Shown in pieces: positions 44,955 through 56,547 of a stretch of 64,000 bases of DNA (the first letter of the stretch is position 1; the number at the start of each line of letters is the position of its first letter). Source of the DNA: Hermatobates lingyangjiaoensis (taxonomy: Eukaryota; Arthropoda; Insecta; Hemiptera; Hermatobatidae); assembly GCA_026182355.1 (NCBI GenBank), contig JAPFBL010000069.1, positions 1,214,001 to 1,278,000 of the forward strand. The letters run 5' to 3'. Both the position numbers and the translations under genes were made by a program. The notes beneath the pieces were generated by a model that made no database searches, had not been told where the DNA came from, and was given only the letters and a program-made list of their open reading frames with translations.

Positions 44955-45264
44955 TAAACCGATCCCCCTCCCCCATCTGGTGATATCGTCAGCCGTTTAC
45001 CGGCTTTTTGTTTAATCGGCAATTCTACAGATTCTACATTGGGAGTCCTAAAGTTTGACCAACTCAAGGTCATTTCGAGTAGGGATCTTTAACGAGTACT
45101 TGACATCGTACAGGCTCGGGACCGACGGCTTAATGTCCACTCTGAGAGACGACGTAGATATTTATTCACCTACCGCGTGAATAAATCTAGGGCCATGTGG
45201 TGATCGAACCCCGGACTATCAGCCCAGAGGTGAGTATGTTAACCACTCAGCTAATCTGGTCTCT
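44955..45264 (-). mobile_element. tRNA-derived SINE, tail type 2
   Basis: Minus strand: head GAGACCAGATTAGCTGAGTG, B box GGTTCGATCACC, body with ATTTATTCACGCGGTAGGTG and TGTACGATGTCAAGTACTCG, then tail AACAAAAAGCCGGTAAACGG and CTGACGATATCACC. Full length; the tail matches the plus-strand copy at 13.1 kb. Confidence 0.87.
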
Positions 45265-45397
45265 TTGGTATTACCTTACTATTGATACTTAATTAAGCAT
45301 GCATAATTAATATTAGTGCAGGTATTATTATTATTAATATCGGTAATGGGTTATTTGCATTGAGGTTAGTAATACTATAAATAATAGTAATATTATC

Positions 45398-45590
45398 CGT
45401 TATACCTCGTAAAACAAGTGAAGAGCTCGATCGGTTCCGGGTCCTTTGAGTTACCATCTTCAAGAGCAACTGATTGTGGATTTCGTGTGTAAGTTATCAA
45501 AAACATGAAATACACAATTAATTACTCCTGAAGATAGGAACTGGAGGAATCGAACCGGACAAGCAGATGTTATACGAGGTATGACGGATA
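45398..45590. mobile_element. Small inverted-repeat element, family F relative
   Basis: The ends CCGTTATACCTCGTAAAACA and TTATACGAGGTATGACGG are inverted. GGTTCCGGGTCC and CATCTTCAAGAGCA on the left match the outer arms of the giant palindrome at 10.5-11.3 kb; on the right ACTCCTGAAGATAGGAACTG and GAATCGAACCGG. Diverged and short. Confidence 0.8.
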
Positions 45591-46424
45591 ATATTTTTAT
45601 TAATTCTAATATTATTATTAATCATTAGTCGTTTATTATTAACTTACTTAAAGAGATTAGGGTCGATAAGTTGCTAGAAATGAAAATTGTTATAAAAATC
45701 TGCGATTGAAATCAAAACGCAGCAATCAGTTGTAATACAGCACCAAATATTATATTTTTAACTTAGTTTCAGAATATACAGAGGTACGGTTGATTATTTA
45801 TACAAATCTAAGAAACCTTTAAAACCTAAGCAAATAAGCAAACAAACTCTGCAGGTTATTATATTACAAGAATAAATATAAATATGAGCTATTCATGAAT
45901 AGAAATGTTAAATTAGGTACATAATTTACGGCTTCATATAAATATGTTGAAACATAATCATCTCCAGTAACCAGCTCACGTTTGTCTGTTTACAAGTAGC
46001 AGGCAAGTCAGTTCTACGGCAAACGCTTTCACCCGCTTGTCAATTTGTGCTGCAGTGGTGAAGTCAGTAAGTCAGTATTTGTCGTGCTTAGAATAAGTAT
46101 TTTTTATTCTTTAAAATAAAATGTAAAAATAATCAAGCCTATTGGTTGGCATAATACATGGATTTCATGGCTTCTGCATAAAATCGCTCTTTCCAGCTAG
46201 TTAGGGTAAAAGAGAAGTTTCTTGTTTTTTTTATGGTCAGAGCTCTAATGTAATTTTTGTTTGATTTTATCTGTAGATCACATTGGGTATAGTCATGTCT
46301 GATGTAAAAAGTGTACTGCTGTAAGACTTATTTTGAATATTCTAGATGCCGCTCTTATTTCACGTCGAAAATAGAACAAAGCTAAACACCCATATGCTCA
46401 TGATAGCAGTAGTAGTGATAGTGG
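45591..46424. other. No gene recognised
   Basis: Mostly AT-rich, with a less biased patch at 45960-46090 of unknown nature. Confidence 0.45.
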
Positions 46425-46800
46425 TCAGCAATCTAGCCTCCAATGGAAAAGACAAGGCCGAACAATGGGCCCTTTGTGGTACCACACAATAAATATTTAT
46501 TATTCTACATCCGTAGTCCTAAATTTTGCCTAACTCAAGTTTATTTAGAGTAAGAATCATTAAAGAGTACCTGACATCGTTTTATTAAAAAATTTAATAA
46601 AACATGTATGTGCAGTACATTACTCGGTACAGTATGTACTTGGTACAGTACGGATCTGTATCGAGTTCCTGACATCATATAGGCTTGGGACCGATCGCTT
46701 AAAGTCCTCTCCGAGGGAAAACACGCTCAGATTTTATTCACCTCCCACGTGAATAAATCGAGGGCCAGAGTGAGCTAACCACTGAGCTAACCTAGCTCCC
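46425..46800 (-). mobile_element. tRNA-derived SINE, tail type 1, with internal insertion
   Basis: Minus strand: head GGGAGCTAGGTTAGCTCAGT (shortened, B-box region deleted), body ATTTATTCACGTGGGAGGTG. About 105 bp of foreign sequence then separates two copies of the GTCAGG block (CTGACATCGT at 46571 and CTGACATCAT at 46670). The tail GGTACCACAAAGGGCCCATT ends early, without CCTAA repeats. The insert contains GGTACAGTA repeats and a 10-bp AT-rich inverted repeat. Confidence 0.8.
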
Positions 46801-48780
46801 ATGCTTATGGTAGTTCTATTCACTTACAGATTATTTAATTGGCAGCTTAAAGTACTAGCCACCACAGTATCAGGTTACTATCTACTATTCCAGCAGCATA
46901 GTAAAGATGTAACCAGCGTATTGTTATTCACATCGTATAACAGTTATTCACAGCGTATTGTTAAATTTTTTGTCATTCTCTAAAAATTAATTTAAAATCA
47001 CAAATAACTCCTAGATAGTAAACCTCGTCTGAAATTAAAACCCTTGTTTCACCAATGAAAATAAGAAGAGGATCATGGGTTCTTACTTTGCTACATCAGA
47101 CAGATTGACTTTAATCGTCGATTACCTGCAGCAACCAGTCGCGATAAAGTCAGAATCTGTAAAGCAGTTTCCTAAAAATATGACAAAGGCAGGCAGACTT
47201 GAAGGCTACCACAGTATCATCCAACTAATAAGGCAACAAAGCTGAGGATTTCTTACTAGACTCAGAATGCAGTAATGCATTGAATTTAGAGAGGTCAACG
47301 GTGAAGTGGTTATAATAAAGATTCCAAAACACTTTCTTGGAGGTACATCCTTACTTAACAAGCCTGCAAGGTAATGGCTATTATTGACAACAACTGCAGG
47401 TGTGGTTCAAATAATCAAATAGTCTCTAAAAACCAAAAGTGTAAGCTAAAAGACTACCAGTTATGAAAAAGTTCAAGTCAATAGTCTTTTCTAGATCATG
47501 GAACATCGGGGCGAATTCTTTTCTAAAACTTGCGTATAGCTAGTTAGAATACTGAGTTAATGAATGCAAACATCTTTTCATCTGCAGTTTCATACCCAAA
47601 ACTGTACCGATTGAAAAGGGTCGTCGTATTTTACTTGGAGCAATATTGATCTTCATAAAGAATCCAAAATCAATGAAAAACTATAATTGGTATATAATTA
47701 CATGAATATTCTCTGACTCCTGAGAAGAATCGAAACATAAGACAAGAAAGTTTGCAAGAATATTTTGGACCATTTAGCAGTTTAAGTTGACAGTCATTGA
47801 TGAGTCTACATCAACTAACATTAATGGCCGCACTTTCTTGATCAAGATCGTTAAGGGTAAGGTGGTGTTTCTGCTATTATGTAGGAGATGTACTACAGTG
47901 GGTAGTAAACTTACAAACATACAATAGGTTTGATAGGAGGTTGATTGTTCTTACTTCCTAATTTTGATTCAATAATAGTGATTCACCACTCAGACTGACA
48001 CTACTTTTCAATCAGTTCATTATTCTTCAGGCTTTCATATAACTGGGGTTATGTTTACAATAATCCATGTAATTTAATGAACATAGAATTATATGACCAT
48101 GTAGAAAAAATTTTAATTGTTTTTCATACTAAACACAACAAATCGTAACTTAGCGTTATTAGTTATTTTCTCTTAAAAACTGGTAAAAACTGGTTTTATA
48201 GAGAAATTAATTTTATATTTTTGTTTCAAACAATATGGAAATTAATATATACCAACCGTTATGACTCAGGCCATAAATAGTGTATATAAATGTAAATACA
48301 TTTTCAAAACAATAAAGAATAAAATTAAACGTTTCATGACACGAGTTACATACACGAGTTCTTAGCTCATCAATTTGGTCTGTTAAAATTACAACTACAA
48401 TAAATTTGTTCATTAAAAAAAATTTATTGTAGTGATTTCTTTGTTTCACTAGAATAATATTGATTTCTAGTAAAATTCTATTCACTATTCTATAATATTC
48501 TATTCTATAGAACAGTGAATACTGATATTCTACAATGCAGAAATATTTCAATTAACAAATGGCGCTGTACAATTTCTACAGAAATGATGCCAACAGAAAT
48601 TAAAAAAAAATAAATTATATGAAAAGTGATTTACTTTAATCATAGAAATGTTTTTATTTCATAATTAAATAATAGATAGAAATGAAATTCTCTTTTCTGG
48701 TTCTCATTGTTCAAATTATTATTCATAAATTTCAATATTAATATTTTCATAATTAAAAGAAACGGACCAGCGGACTCTTT
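46801..48780. other. No gene recognised; 47030-47930 may be decayed coding DNA
   Basis: 47030-47930 is less AT-rich and translates in pieces that look protein-like (for example GRLEGYHSIIQLIRQQ near 47190 and LTVIDESTSTNINGRTFLIK near 47790, plus strand), interrupted by stops. No family identified. A 112-codon minus-strand frame at 48213-48551 is aromatic-rich and low complexity; it was not accepted as a gene. Confidence 0.3.
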
Positions 48781-49014
48781 TAAATAAAATAAATTCAAAA
48801 CGAAGGAAACACACAGAAAGACACAGACATAACTCACATCAATATTTCGACCATCGTCGTCATTAGGAGGTGTGAAGAGCGAAGAGTCACCGCCCTGCCT
48901 TCCTGCGAGTCACTCTTCGCTCTTCACACCTCCTGATGACGACGATGGTCGATATATCGATGTGAGTTATCTCTGTGTCTTTCTGTGTGTTCGTTTTGAA
49001 TTTATTTTATTTAA
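48781..49014. mobile_element. Palindromic PLE-type element, family G (copy 2)
   Basis: Arms 48781-48886 and 48913-49014 are about 93% complementary, spacer 26 bp. The right arm reads TTCACACCTCCTGATGACGA, CGATGGTC, then GATATATCGATGTGAGTT; the left arm (minus) reads CTAATGACGACGATGGTCGA, AATATTGATG. So each arm has one substitution in the CTGATGA or GAAA core. GGACCAGCGGACTC just outside parallels CTGCCGGACCG at 57.22 kb. Confidence 0.88.
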
Positions 49015-49129
49015 TATTAATATTTTTATATAAGGTTTTCATTGCTACATTCAACTTTATCAATAAGTGATTTTTACCAATAAATAAATTAGAAAAAAAA
49101 TCGATAAATGTTTGTTGTTATTCATCGGA

Positions 49130-49319
49130 TTTAATTAAAAAGAATGGACCAGATTGAATTAGGATATAGTATATAAGAGCAGAGTGCATGAAAAGGCGAA
49201 TGTCATCAAGCTTCGAATACAAATGTTTTGTTGTAGCTGCACCAGGCTGTGACTAACTCTAAGGACAAATGCAAAATGATTTGAAAACAAATAGCAAAGA
49301 CAATACAGAGAAAGGGGGA
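49130..49319 (-). repeat. 190-bp inverted repeat, left copy (family L)
   Basis: Reverse complement of 50694-50884 with a single mismatch seen. On the minus strand it contains CAGCCTGGTGCAGCTACAAC, AAAACATTTGTATTCGAAGC, TTGATGACATTCGCC and ends in AGAATGGACCAG-complement sequence. It resembles a PLE 3' end (CTGATGC ... CGAAGC). Confidence 0.92.
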
Positions 49320-49692
49320 ATTGGCAGAGTGGCGGGTTATCGACGCCACTGAATTAGCCCTTCCATTGACACAACCTGCCCTCCTCTTTAGCCAATCCTC
49401 TCCTGTCCTCTATTAGTTAACTCCATTTAGTATCAACCTATATAGTTCTCAATTTATCCATTTCTCTTACGGATTTGATTAATAAATATTAGATATAGAA
49501 TAAATTAATATATTATTTTTTTTATTCTTATTATTATTAGAGGGTGACTATAACACTGCGTCTTAAAAAAAACTATTGTACTTCTCCTCTTCTATACTAA
49601 AGTATATATAATAATAATGTAGTGATTTCTTTTAATAACTAAAGAAAATCTACAGGCAGTAGCTGCCTGGAATCATGATCATGATCATGATT
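49320..49692. other. UTR-like GC-richer sequence, no gene
   Basis: GGCAGAGTGGCGGGTTATCG and CAACCTGCCCTCCTCTTTAG resemble retroelement UTR composition. A palindromic ATCATGATCATGATCATGAT run lies at 49675-49695. Confidence 0.4.
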
Positions 49693-49860
49693 CAACAATG
49701 TGTTCATGATCAAGTAAACATCTACAAAACAAATCACAAATTAAAAGTTACAAGAGTGGAATAAAATAAAATAAAGTCAGTTAAAGGATAAGGTGACAAA
49801 GGAGTTGGGTACGCTTACAAACAGTGACGTGCTATAAAGCAAGTCAGAAAACGTGGTATA
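49693..49860 (+). repeat. Partial direct copy of family E interior (with 50300-50560)
   Basis: CATCTACAAAACAAATCACA, AAAGTTACAAGAGTGGAATA and TAAAGGATAAGGTGACAAAG, GGTACGCTTACAAACAGTGA recur at 50319-50380 and 50475-50560. The segment between those two blocks in the right copy (about 95 bp) is deleted here. Confidence 0.88.
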
Positions 49861-49904
49861 AAGAAATTTTATACCAACATGTTAGCATTTTGTAATGCTA
49901 TCTT

Positions 49905-49965
49905 ATTAGTCTAGTCGAAGGTTTTGTCCGGTTAACATTGTTGTTCCTTCAATTACATTGAAGTT
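49905..49965 (+). repeat. Family I fragment
   Basis: TAGTCGAAGGTTTTGTCCGG and TTAACATTGTTGTTCCTT match 29990-30020. Confidence 0.75.
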
Positions 49966-50202
49966 AGCTTCAATGCATCCAAGAAGCTCAGCACTTTTGC
50001 TGGTTCTAGCGGTAAAAGTTTTCCTATGGTTTTGTTGAATATCCCGAAGCACCTACCTTGAGCAGCAAAGTTGCCTTACATCAGTCAGCAGGTGAAACAG
50101 TGTTTCCTCCTCTTATTTGCAGAATATCCATAAACTATAATTCATTAATATAACAATGTAGCCTTCATTTTTAACTCATTAGTAATATAATCCGTTTTTG
50201 TG

Positions 50203-51172
50203 TGGTATTTACTACTACTGGGGCAAATAGATAATACAAAACATACAAAAAAAAAAGTAATTGTTTTTTTAATTCAAACAATGCGTTTCGAACTTTTTGT
50301 GTTCATCATCATGTAAACATCTACAAAACAAATCACAAATTAAAAGTTACAAGAATGGAATAAAATAAAATAAAATGAAAAATTAATAAACATACCCAAT
50401 GACAAGAGTTTAAGATCTATAGCTGTCTAAAGTTTACTGAAAGGAATTTAGAGGTTATGTGAGATAGAGTGGGATGAATAGTTAAAGGATAAGGTGACAA
50501 AGGAGTTGGGTACGCTTACAAACAGTGAAGTGCTATAAAGCAAGTCAGAAAACTATTGTAAAGAACAGAGTCCTTTTTTTACATTTATTACATCTTATTA
50601 TAAAAATTTTTTATAAAAAAAAGAAAGTGCTTACTTTTCACTGTTCGTAAGCGAACTCTTATCCTATTATTATTATCCTATTTAAAAATATATTCCCCCT
50701 TTCTCTGTATTGTCTTTGCTATTTGTTTTCAAATCATTTTGCATTTGTCCTTAGAGTTAGTCACAGCCTGATGCAGCTACAACAAAACATTTGTATTCGA
50801 AGCTTGATGACATTCGCCTTTTCATGCACTCTGCTCTTATATACTATATCCTAATTCAATCTGGTCCATTCTTTTTAATTAATTATTATTATCCTATCCT
50901 TAACTACCCCTCCGCAATCTATCTCACATAAAGTGAGTGAAATCTATCTCACTGAAACTCCCCTTTTTCCATTGGGTATAGCATACATTTTTTTATTTTA
51001 TTGTATATATATAGAATATCTGGTTTATTTTTTTAACTTTTAATTTGTGATTTTCATTGTAGATGTTAACCTGATGATTAACACAAAGTGTTCGAAACGT
51101 GCAGTTTGAGTTAAGAAAAAAAACTTATTTTATATGGAGACTTTATGTTATCCATTTACCCCTTTATACCCT
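50203..51172. mobile_element. Composite family E element with inverted ends (copy 4)
   Basis: The left end 50203-50365 and right end 51034-51172 are diverged inverted copies. Left: GTGTGGTATTTACTACTACT, GGGGCAAATAGATAATAC, CAATGCGTTTCGAACTTTTT, GTGTTCATCATCATG. Right: TGTAGATGTTAACCTGATGA, TTAACACAAAGTGTTCGAAA, CGTGCAG. The interior (about 670 bp) contains the block shared with 49780-49860 and the family L copy at 50694-50884, and has no readable ORF. The plus-strand core at 51071-51096 is CTGATGA, T, hairpin, GAAA. Confidence 0.8.
50694..50884 (+). repeat. 190-bp inverted repeat, right copy (family L)
   Basis: Starts CCCCCTTTCTCTGTATTGTC, includes GCCTGATGCAGCTACAACAA and ends TCTGGTCCATTCTTTTTAAT. 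Almost identical to 49130-49319 in reverse orientation; the pair spans about 1.75 kb. Confidence 0.92.
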
Positions 51173-53294
51173 TCATATTTAAAAAAAACGAAAATAACCT
51201 AAACAGAACTTAATTAGACATATATATTCGTATATTTGGGGAGTAGGCCTCCATTTACACATATTTTATTGAACTGCTTGCCTATTTTAATTCTTACATA
51301 CTTCATTACTGCTTCTCCAAATTTTCTGATTAATGAATTAATGTTAAACAATATTATAGAAATAATGTCATAAGAAAATGACTGCAAAAGATTACTAATT
51401 ATAGACATATCGACAGAGGTACAACAAGAGGGGGAAAGGGGCCGTCTTCCCTGGAAGGCATATACCAGAGGGCACTATTTTGAGACTGTAAATATAAAAA
51501 AAAAATTAAAAGCATAAAAAGCAAACGAAAAATCTGAAATTTTATACCAACATGAGCTTTTAAGGTTGTGATTGCATTTATGTTGTACGTATGTAATACT
51601 TTTTTAAACAGATTTTTGAATTGTCATATTTGCAAATTAAAAATAAATGTATTTTAAATTTTTCAAAACTATTTTTATAAAGTGGTTAAATGTTTATTAT
51701 AATTATTTTCGTTGCCAGTTAACTTATTTTAACAATTTTTTTATGATTTGAATTATACGTTTTTGTTTTGAAAAAAATCTTTGGATTTCTTTGATTATGA
51801 CCTTATATGTCTGTATCTATACGAGTACTGTAATAAGATGAAAGTCTGGGACTAATAACAGCAATCTAAAATTAGATCCTTAATTGTTAATCCATGAAAA
51901 TAACTATTTTGAGGACTTTCTGGAATTTTGAAGATTAACGGATTACAAAGCCTGAGTGTGTGTGTGTTGGCGGGGGGGGGGGGGGGGGGGGGGTCAAAAT
52001 AGTTGCTCCACGACTGGGCATTGAATAATATAGACAAGCATCCAAGTATGAATGGCGAGGTAAGGGAATCTACTAGAATACTTATTAACATAAGCATGTT
52101 AAAGGACAAGAGACGAAATGAATGGGAAGCCAGGAACAAGGCAGACTATGATCACAATTGATAACTGAGTGAAACCTTCCGAACCGCCAACCTAACTGTA
52201 ACCTCCCCATGAGATAATTTTTAATTTAAATCGTAATGTCATTTAAACTTATTTTAATGTAAATTTCAGTAGAGTTATTTACCCTTACTTCTGATTTGAT
52301 TTTACATTGAAAATGGTTAATAATGATGACGAAAACTAGTCTGTATATTAAGTAGTTTAGTGATAGTTAAAAAATAAAAAAAAAATTTCAAAACAAAAAC
52401 ATTTGGTAAATTTATTTACACTCATTCCTACCAATGGATACCTTTAATCAGAAAATTGGAGAATTTTTTTTGAAAAAGTTAAAATAGGGAAAATGTTTAA
52501 TAAAATATATATAAAAATAAAAAATATTTATTGAAATCACTTAATTTTCTGTTCTAAATCAAATAAAATTTGATTTAAAACCTTTGTTTCTTATAGACAA
52601 GTGTATGGAATATTGAAATTGAACATACCTATTATATTAGTGTTTTAAAAATAGAATTAATGCAATATTGATCGCTTTCAAGTAAAGAAATTTATAAAAT
52701 AATCATTTTTATTAAAATTTGGATGCAACATATTGTAGTAACCATTAAAAAAATATACCCCATTTATGATTGAATGGACTAAATTAATACGAGTAAATTA
52801 TAAACTCTTCTTAATAATGGACAATAGTATGAAAGCTATCTATTCTTGAATTTATCCCTTTTATCCTCTAATGCAATATTCTATTGTTGTTTCATTCAAT
52901 TTTGAAGATTTTAAATAAAATTGAAATGCTGACTTTGAAAGTTTGATTTAAATCTTGAAAACTGAACGATTCCTGATAAATATTTTTTATTTCATTTTTT
53001 CCACAGTAAATACTTTTACCAATTTATGTATATATGTATACACACAAGTATTGCAAAGTAAAAATATTTTTTTGACGCCTCGAAGTGCTTTATTCTTTTA
53101 AATAAACTAGAATATTTCTTTTTGGAGCCTTTTAAAGTATTCGACATTTATATGTATAAAACTTGAAAAAATGCTGGAAAAATTGCTTTAATCACGAGCA
53201 TTACTTGCTCCTGATTCAATTCTTATGCTTACTTGCTACCTTATGTTAATATATATTATTTTTTTAAATATTGATAACGTAGGTAATTAGTTAA
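51173..53294. other. No gene recognised; G22 homopolymer at 51972-51993
   Basis: AT-rich except for an uninterrupted run of 22 G. A minus-strand frame across it (51852-52139) has a poly-proline run from the homopolymer and no family likeness. Confidence 0.55.
51972..51993 (+). repeat. G22 homopolymer
   Basis: Twenty-two consecutive G residues after GTGTGTTGGC. Extremely rare length for G/C homopolymers in an AT-rich genome; strong G-quadruplex potential and also prone to assembly or sequencing error. Confidence 0.9.
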
Positions 53295-54959
53295 TAAAAA
53301 AATCTGGAGTGGCCTACACTCTACTTTACTATAAGTAACTTAATGTCAAATTTCTTGAGTATATAAAACATAACGTCTTATTTAATCATAACGTAAACAT
53401 CTAAATGGGCTATAATTATTAGCCTATCATTCCTGAGGTAGTACAGATAGTGATTGAAGGACATATCATGTTATAAGTTTATTTTTGTACATCACAAATA
53501 ATTTATTATTTGCAAATAATTGCATTAGTATAATTACAGCAGTAATAACATTTTTGAAAAACCAAAGTGAACATTTCTTGAAACGATTTATTCTCCTACA
53601 AAAGAATGGCTTTCGTTCAAACAGCCAGTAGATTTCTTACATCGTTTACTTGACATCCTTCTACATTGAATATTAAAGTAAAATTTTTAAATTTAAAACA
53701 GGAAAAAACCCTTTTTTTCTCTGAAAAACATCTTTAACTGCGAAGAAAATGTTGTTTTTAAGGTGATTTGTTAATTAAAGATGTACGATAATTACATTAT
53801 TAATCTCTAAACGAAAGATTCCAATTATGAATTATCATTTACATTTTTGGTCTTTTAAAGAATTATCATACTGGGAATTTTAATCTTTAAAATAATAATA
53901 ATAATAAGCTGCTTAGTATTTAATAAGATCATTTTCCTTCCCCTTTGTCAAATAACATATATACGAATTTTTTCTGAGTGAGTGTTATCATTTTCCTGCA
54001 CAATATTATTCCTCTAACATGTCATATAATTCAATAAACAATTTAAACTGTTCCTTTATAAAATCAATTTTATCTCAGTGGATTAGCTCAAAAAATTTCT
54101 AAGTCAATGTAAACAATGTAAAAAAATACAAAAAATTCGACAAGTATAGCAGGTGATCTCTTAGTCTAGGGTAAACAAAGAGTTTTTATATCGTTATTGC
54201 TCTTTCCCGTAATTGAAACTTCATGAATTTTTTTTATGAATTTCTAATTTTTTGTTCAATTTTTGGTCAAATTTTCATTATTTTTTAATGAGCCGTTTAG
54301 CGTCAAAAAAACATTTTCTGAAAACAGAAATCGTACTGTAATGCCCCATTAGCGAATGTAATTTTGAAAAAAAATATCTCAACTCATTCTACACATAATG
54401 TTCTATTTATAGGCATAGTTTCATTCTTGTCCGTCAAACAGTATGGCTTGTATCGCTCTCACAAGGTTTGAGATTGAATTATAAGTCAAAATTTGTACAT
54501 TTTATTGAAAAAAAATATTTCCTGTTGATTAAAAATTCTGAATATATTTTTCGTTTGTTCCATTTGTAACCTCAAAGATATGTCAAAATTTCAAAACTCT
54601 AGGGTTATCAGTTTAGGAGAAATAAATGTTTAAAAAAAACGGTTTTTTGAAAAAAAAAGTAACTTTCCTATCATGCATAATTCTTCTCAAACAATAGGGA
54701 TCTTCGTCTTTATGAGGCCCATTTTTGTGTAAAATATCAACTTAATCCATCAAAGATTCTGGACCGTAGCGTCGTAACAAGCAATGCTAACACACGCACC
54801 CACCCACGCACCCACCCACCCACCCACCCACACACACACAGACATCATCGTAAAAACGTCATAAAACGACTTCTGGGACCTCAAAACATGTAATTCCGTC
54901 AAAATCTCGAGATCGAATTTTTTCACGATCACTATACTTTACTTATAGTAAAGTAAAAA
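53295..54959 (+). mobile_element. B element, copy 3 (~1.67 kb)
   Basis: Same order and orientation as 6557-8225, from AATCTGGAGTGGCCTACACT to TTTACTTATAGTAAAGTAAA. It has a shorter CCCA tract (54791-54840) and an (ATA)n expansion near 53890. The near-terminal TTTACTATAAGTAA / TTACTTATAGTAAA pair is intact at both ends. Confidence 0.87.
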
Positions 54960-56547
54960 TGTTTTATATAACTTAGGTTCACAGATTTTCGGGCAAAGGT
55001 AATCATGAAATATACAAAAGTCAGATTGGGTTGTCATCAAAAATCACATGTTAAACAACACAAACATTCCATATCACAAGTGGATCCAAACAAAGAATAC
55101 TTGGTTCATTAATCAGTTTAAATCATGGAATAAATCAGAAAGAATATAAATTGATCACGCACGAATGACCGATATTGTTACAAAATATTATCGAGTCTGA
55201 GTTAATTAAGTTAAACATATCAAATACTATAAATATTAATAAGAGTTTATTTAAATCATGGTTTTTATTAACGAAAGCAATAGCCTTGTCTAGGAGGTCT
55301 ACATCAACTGACAAATAAAGTTGTTTTTCATTTGTTCGTGACCTCCTTTGTTAATACTTCTAACATACATCTCCTACTTTTCCTTCAATACTACACCATG
55401 TAACCAATTTATGCTACACCATCAATTATTCAAGTGTCTCTAACGACAATGAGTTGGTGACAAAATTTTAATCTGATTCTTGAATTCCTTAGAGTAAAAG
55501 TAGAAAATAGCGCTGTTTAGTGCCACAGAAGTTGTAGGTAAAATTAAGATAAAAATTAACAATCTAACTCCGTACGTCTATCTTATAAAACAATCACTAT
55601 GGAAACAATTCCTTTCCCAAGTATAGACAAATAGTTTATCTGTACAATTGTGTTTTAAAGGAAGAGAAAGAGTTTAGATGTTTCCTTCTTATGTGCACAA
55701 TTACACAGAATAACTTTTAGCTCACTCTTGAAAATGAAACTACTTCAAAATAGTTATAACCGTAAAGAAGTCGTTTCATATAAGATTGTCAAACTTTATA
55801 ATAGTTTTAAAACAGTTGTTATGGTATAATAATATTATTATATTAATTTGATAAGCACAATAATTTGATTGTGATTATATAATAATAATTTGATAAGCCA
55901 GTTTAGATTTGGTATACTTGAATACACTAATAAACGTTTGAGAACAACATACAAAATTATAGAAAAATAACACAAAGAACTCGTCCTCATCATGACGACG
56001 ACGATTTATCGATATGTTAAAATAAAGATTACAACATTTTTTTTAATAAACTAATGATGTAATGCTCAAGATATCATTTAATTAATCAAAAATTAAAAAG
56101 AAATGTTAGCGCAAAAATCAACCCTCGTACAGAATCAGTAATCAAGAAAGACAATTATTCAAGATAAATAATGGATTTAATATATAAAAAAAATAATATT
56201 CCTTAGTAAATAAAATATTTTGTTCTAGACATTAAAATAACATACCAGAACTACCTTTCTTCCTATTTATTTCTTTTTCACCAGTTTCATAAGCTGATTG
56301 GTAGTTAAATATTTACTCACCTGAAAAAAAACATACATATTAAATTCCTGTATGATAATTACATGCATATATTATATATTGTCACTTAATTTACATTATT
56401 GTCATATAATACAATTTTAACTAGTTTTATTGTAGTTTATTTATTTAATAAAGAATAGTGATAATGAATGATATTTATTTTAATATTTTCATAGCACTAT
56501 ACATTTTGACTTCTTCTGATAGATATAACAGAATAATTCAATATTTG
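54960..56547. other. No gene; decayed family G piece near 55935-56030
   Basis: AT-rich. At 55935-56030, AACACAAAGAACTCGTCCTC and ATGACGACGACGATTTATCG are reminiscent of family G but too decayed to delimit. Confidence 0.4.

Noticed and set aside
48213..48551. 112-codon minus-strand ORF
   Set aside because: Aromatic and isoleucine-rich, low complexity, as expected from random AT-rich DNA; no domain recognised.
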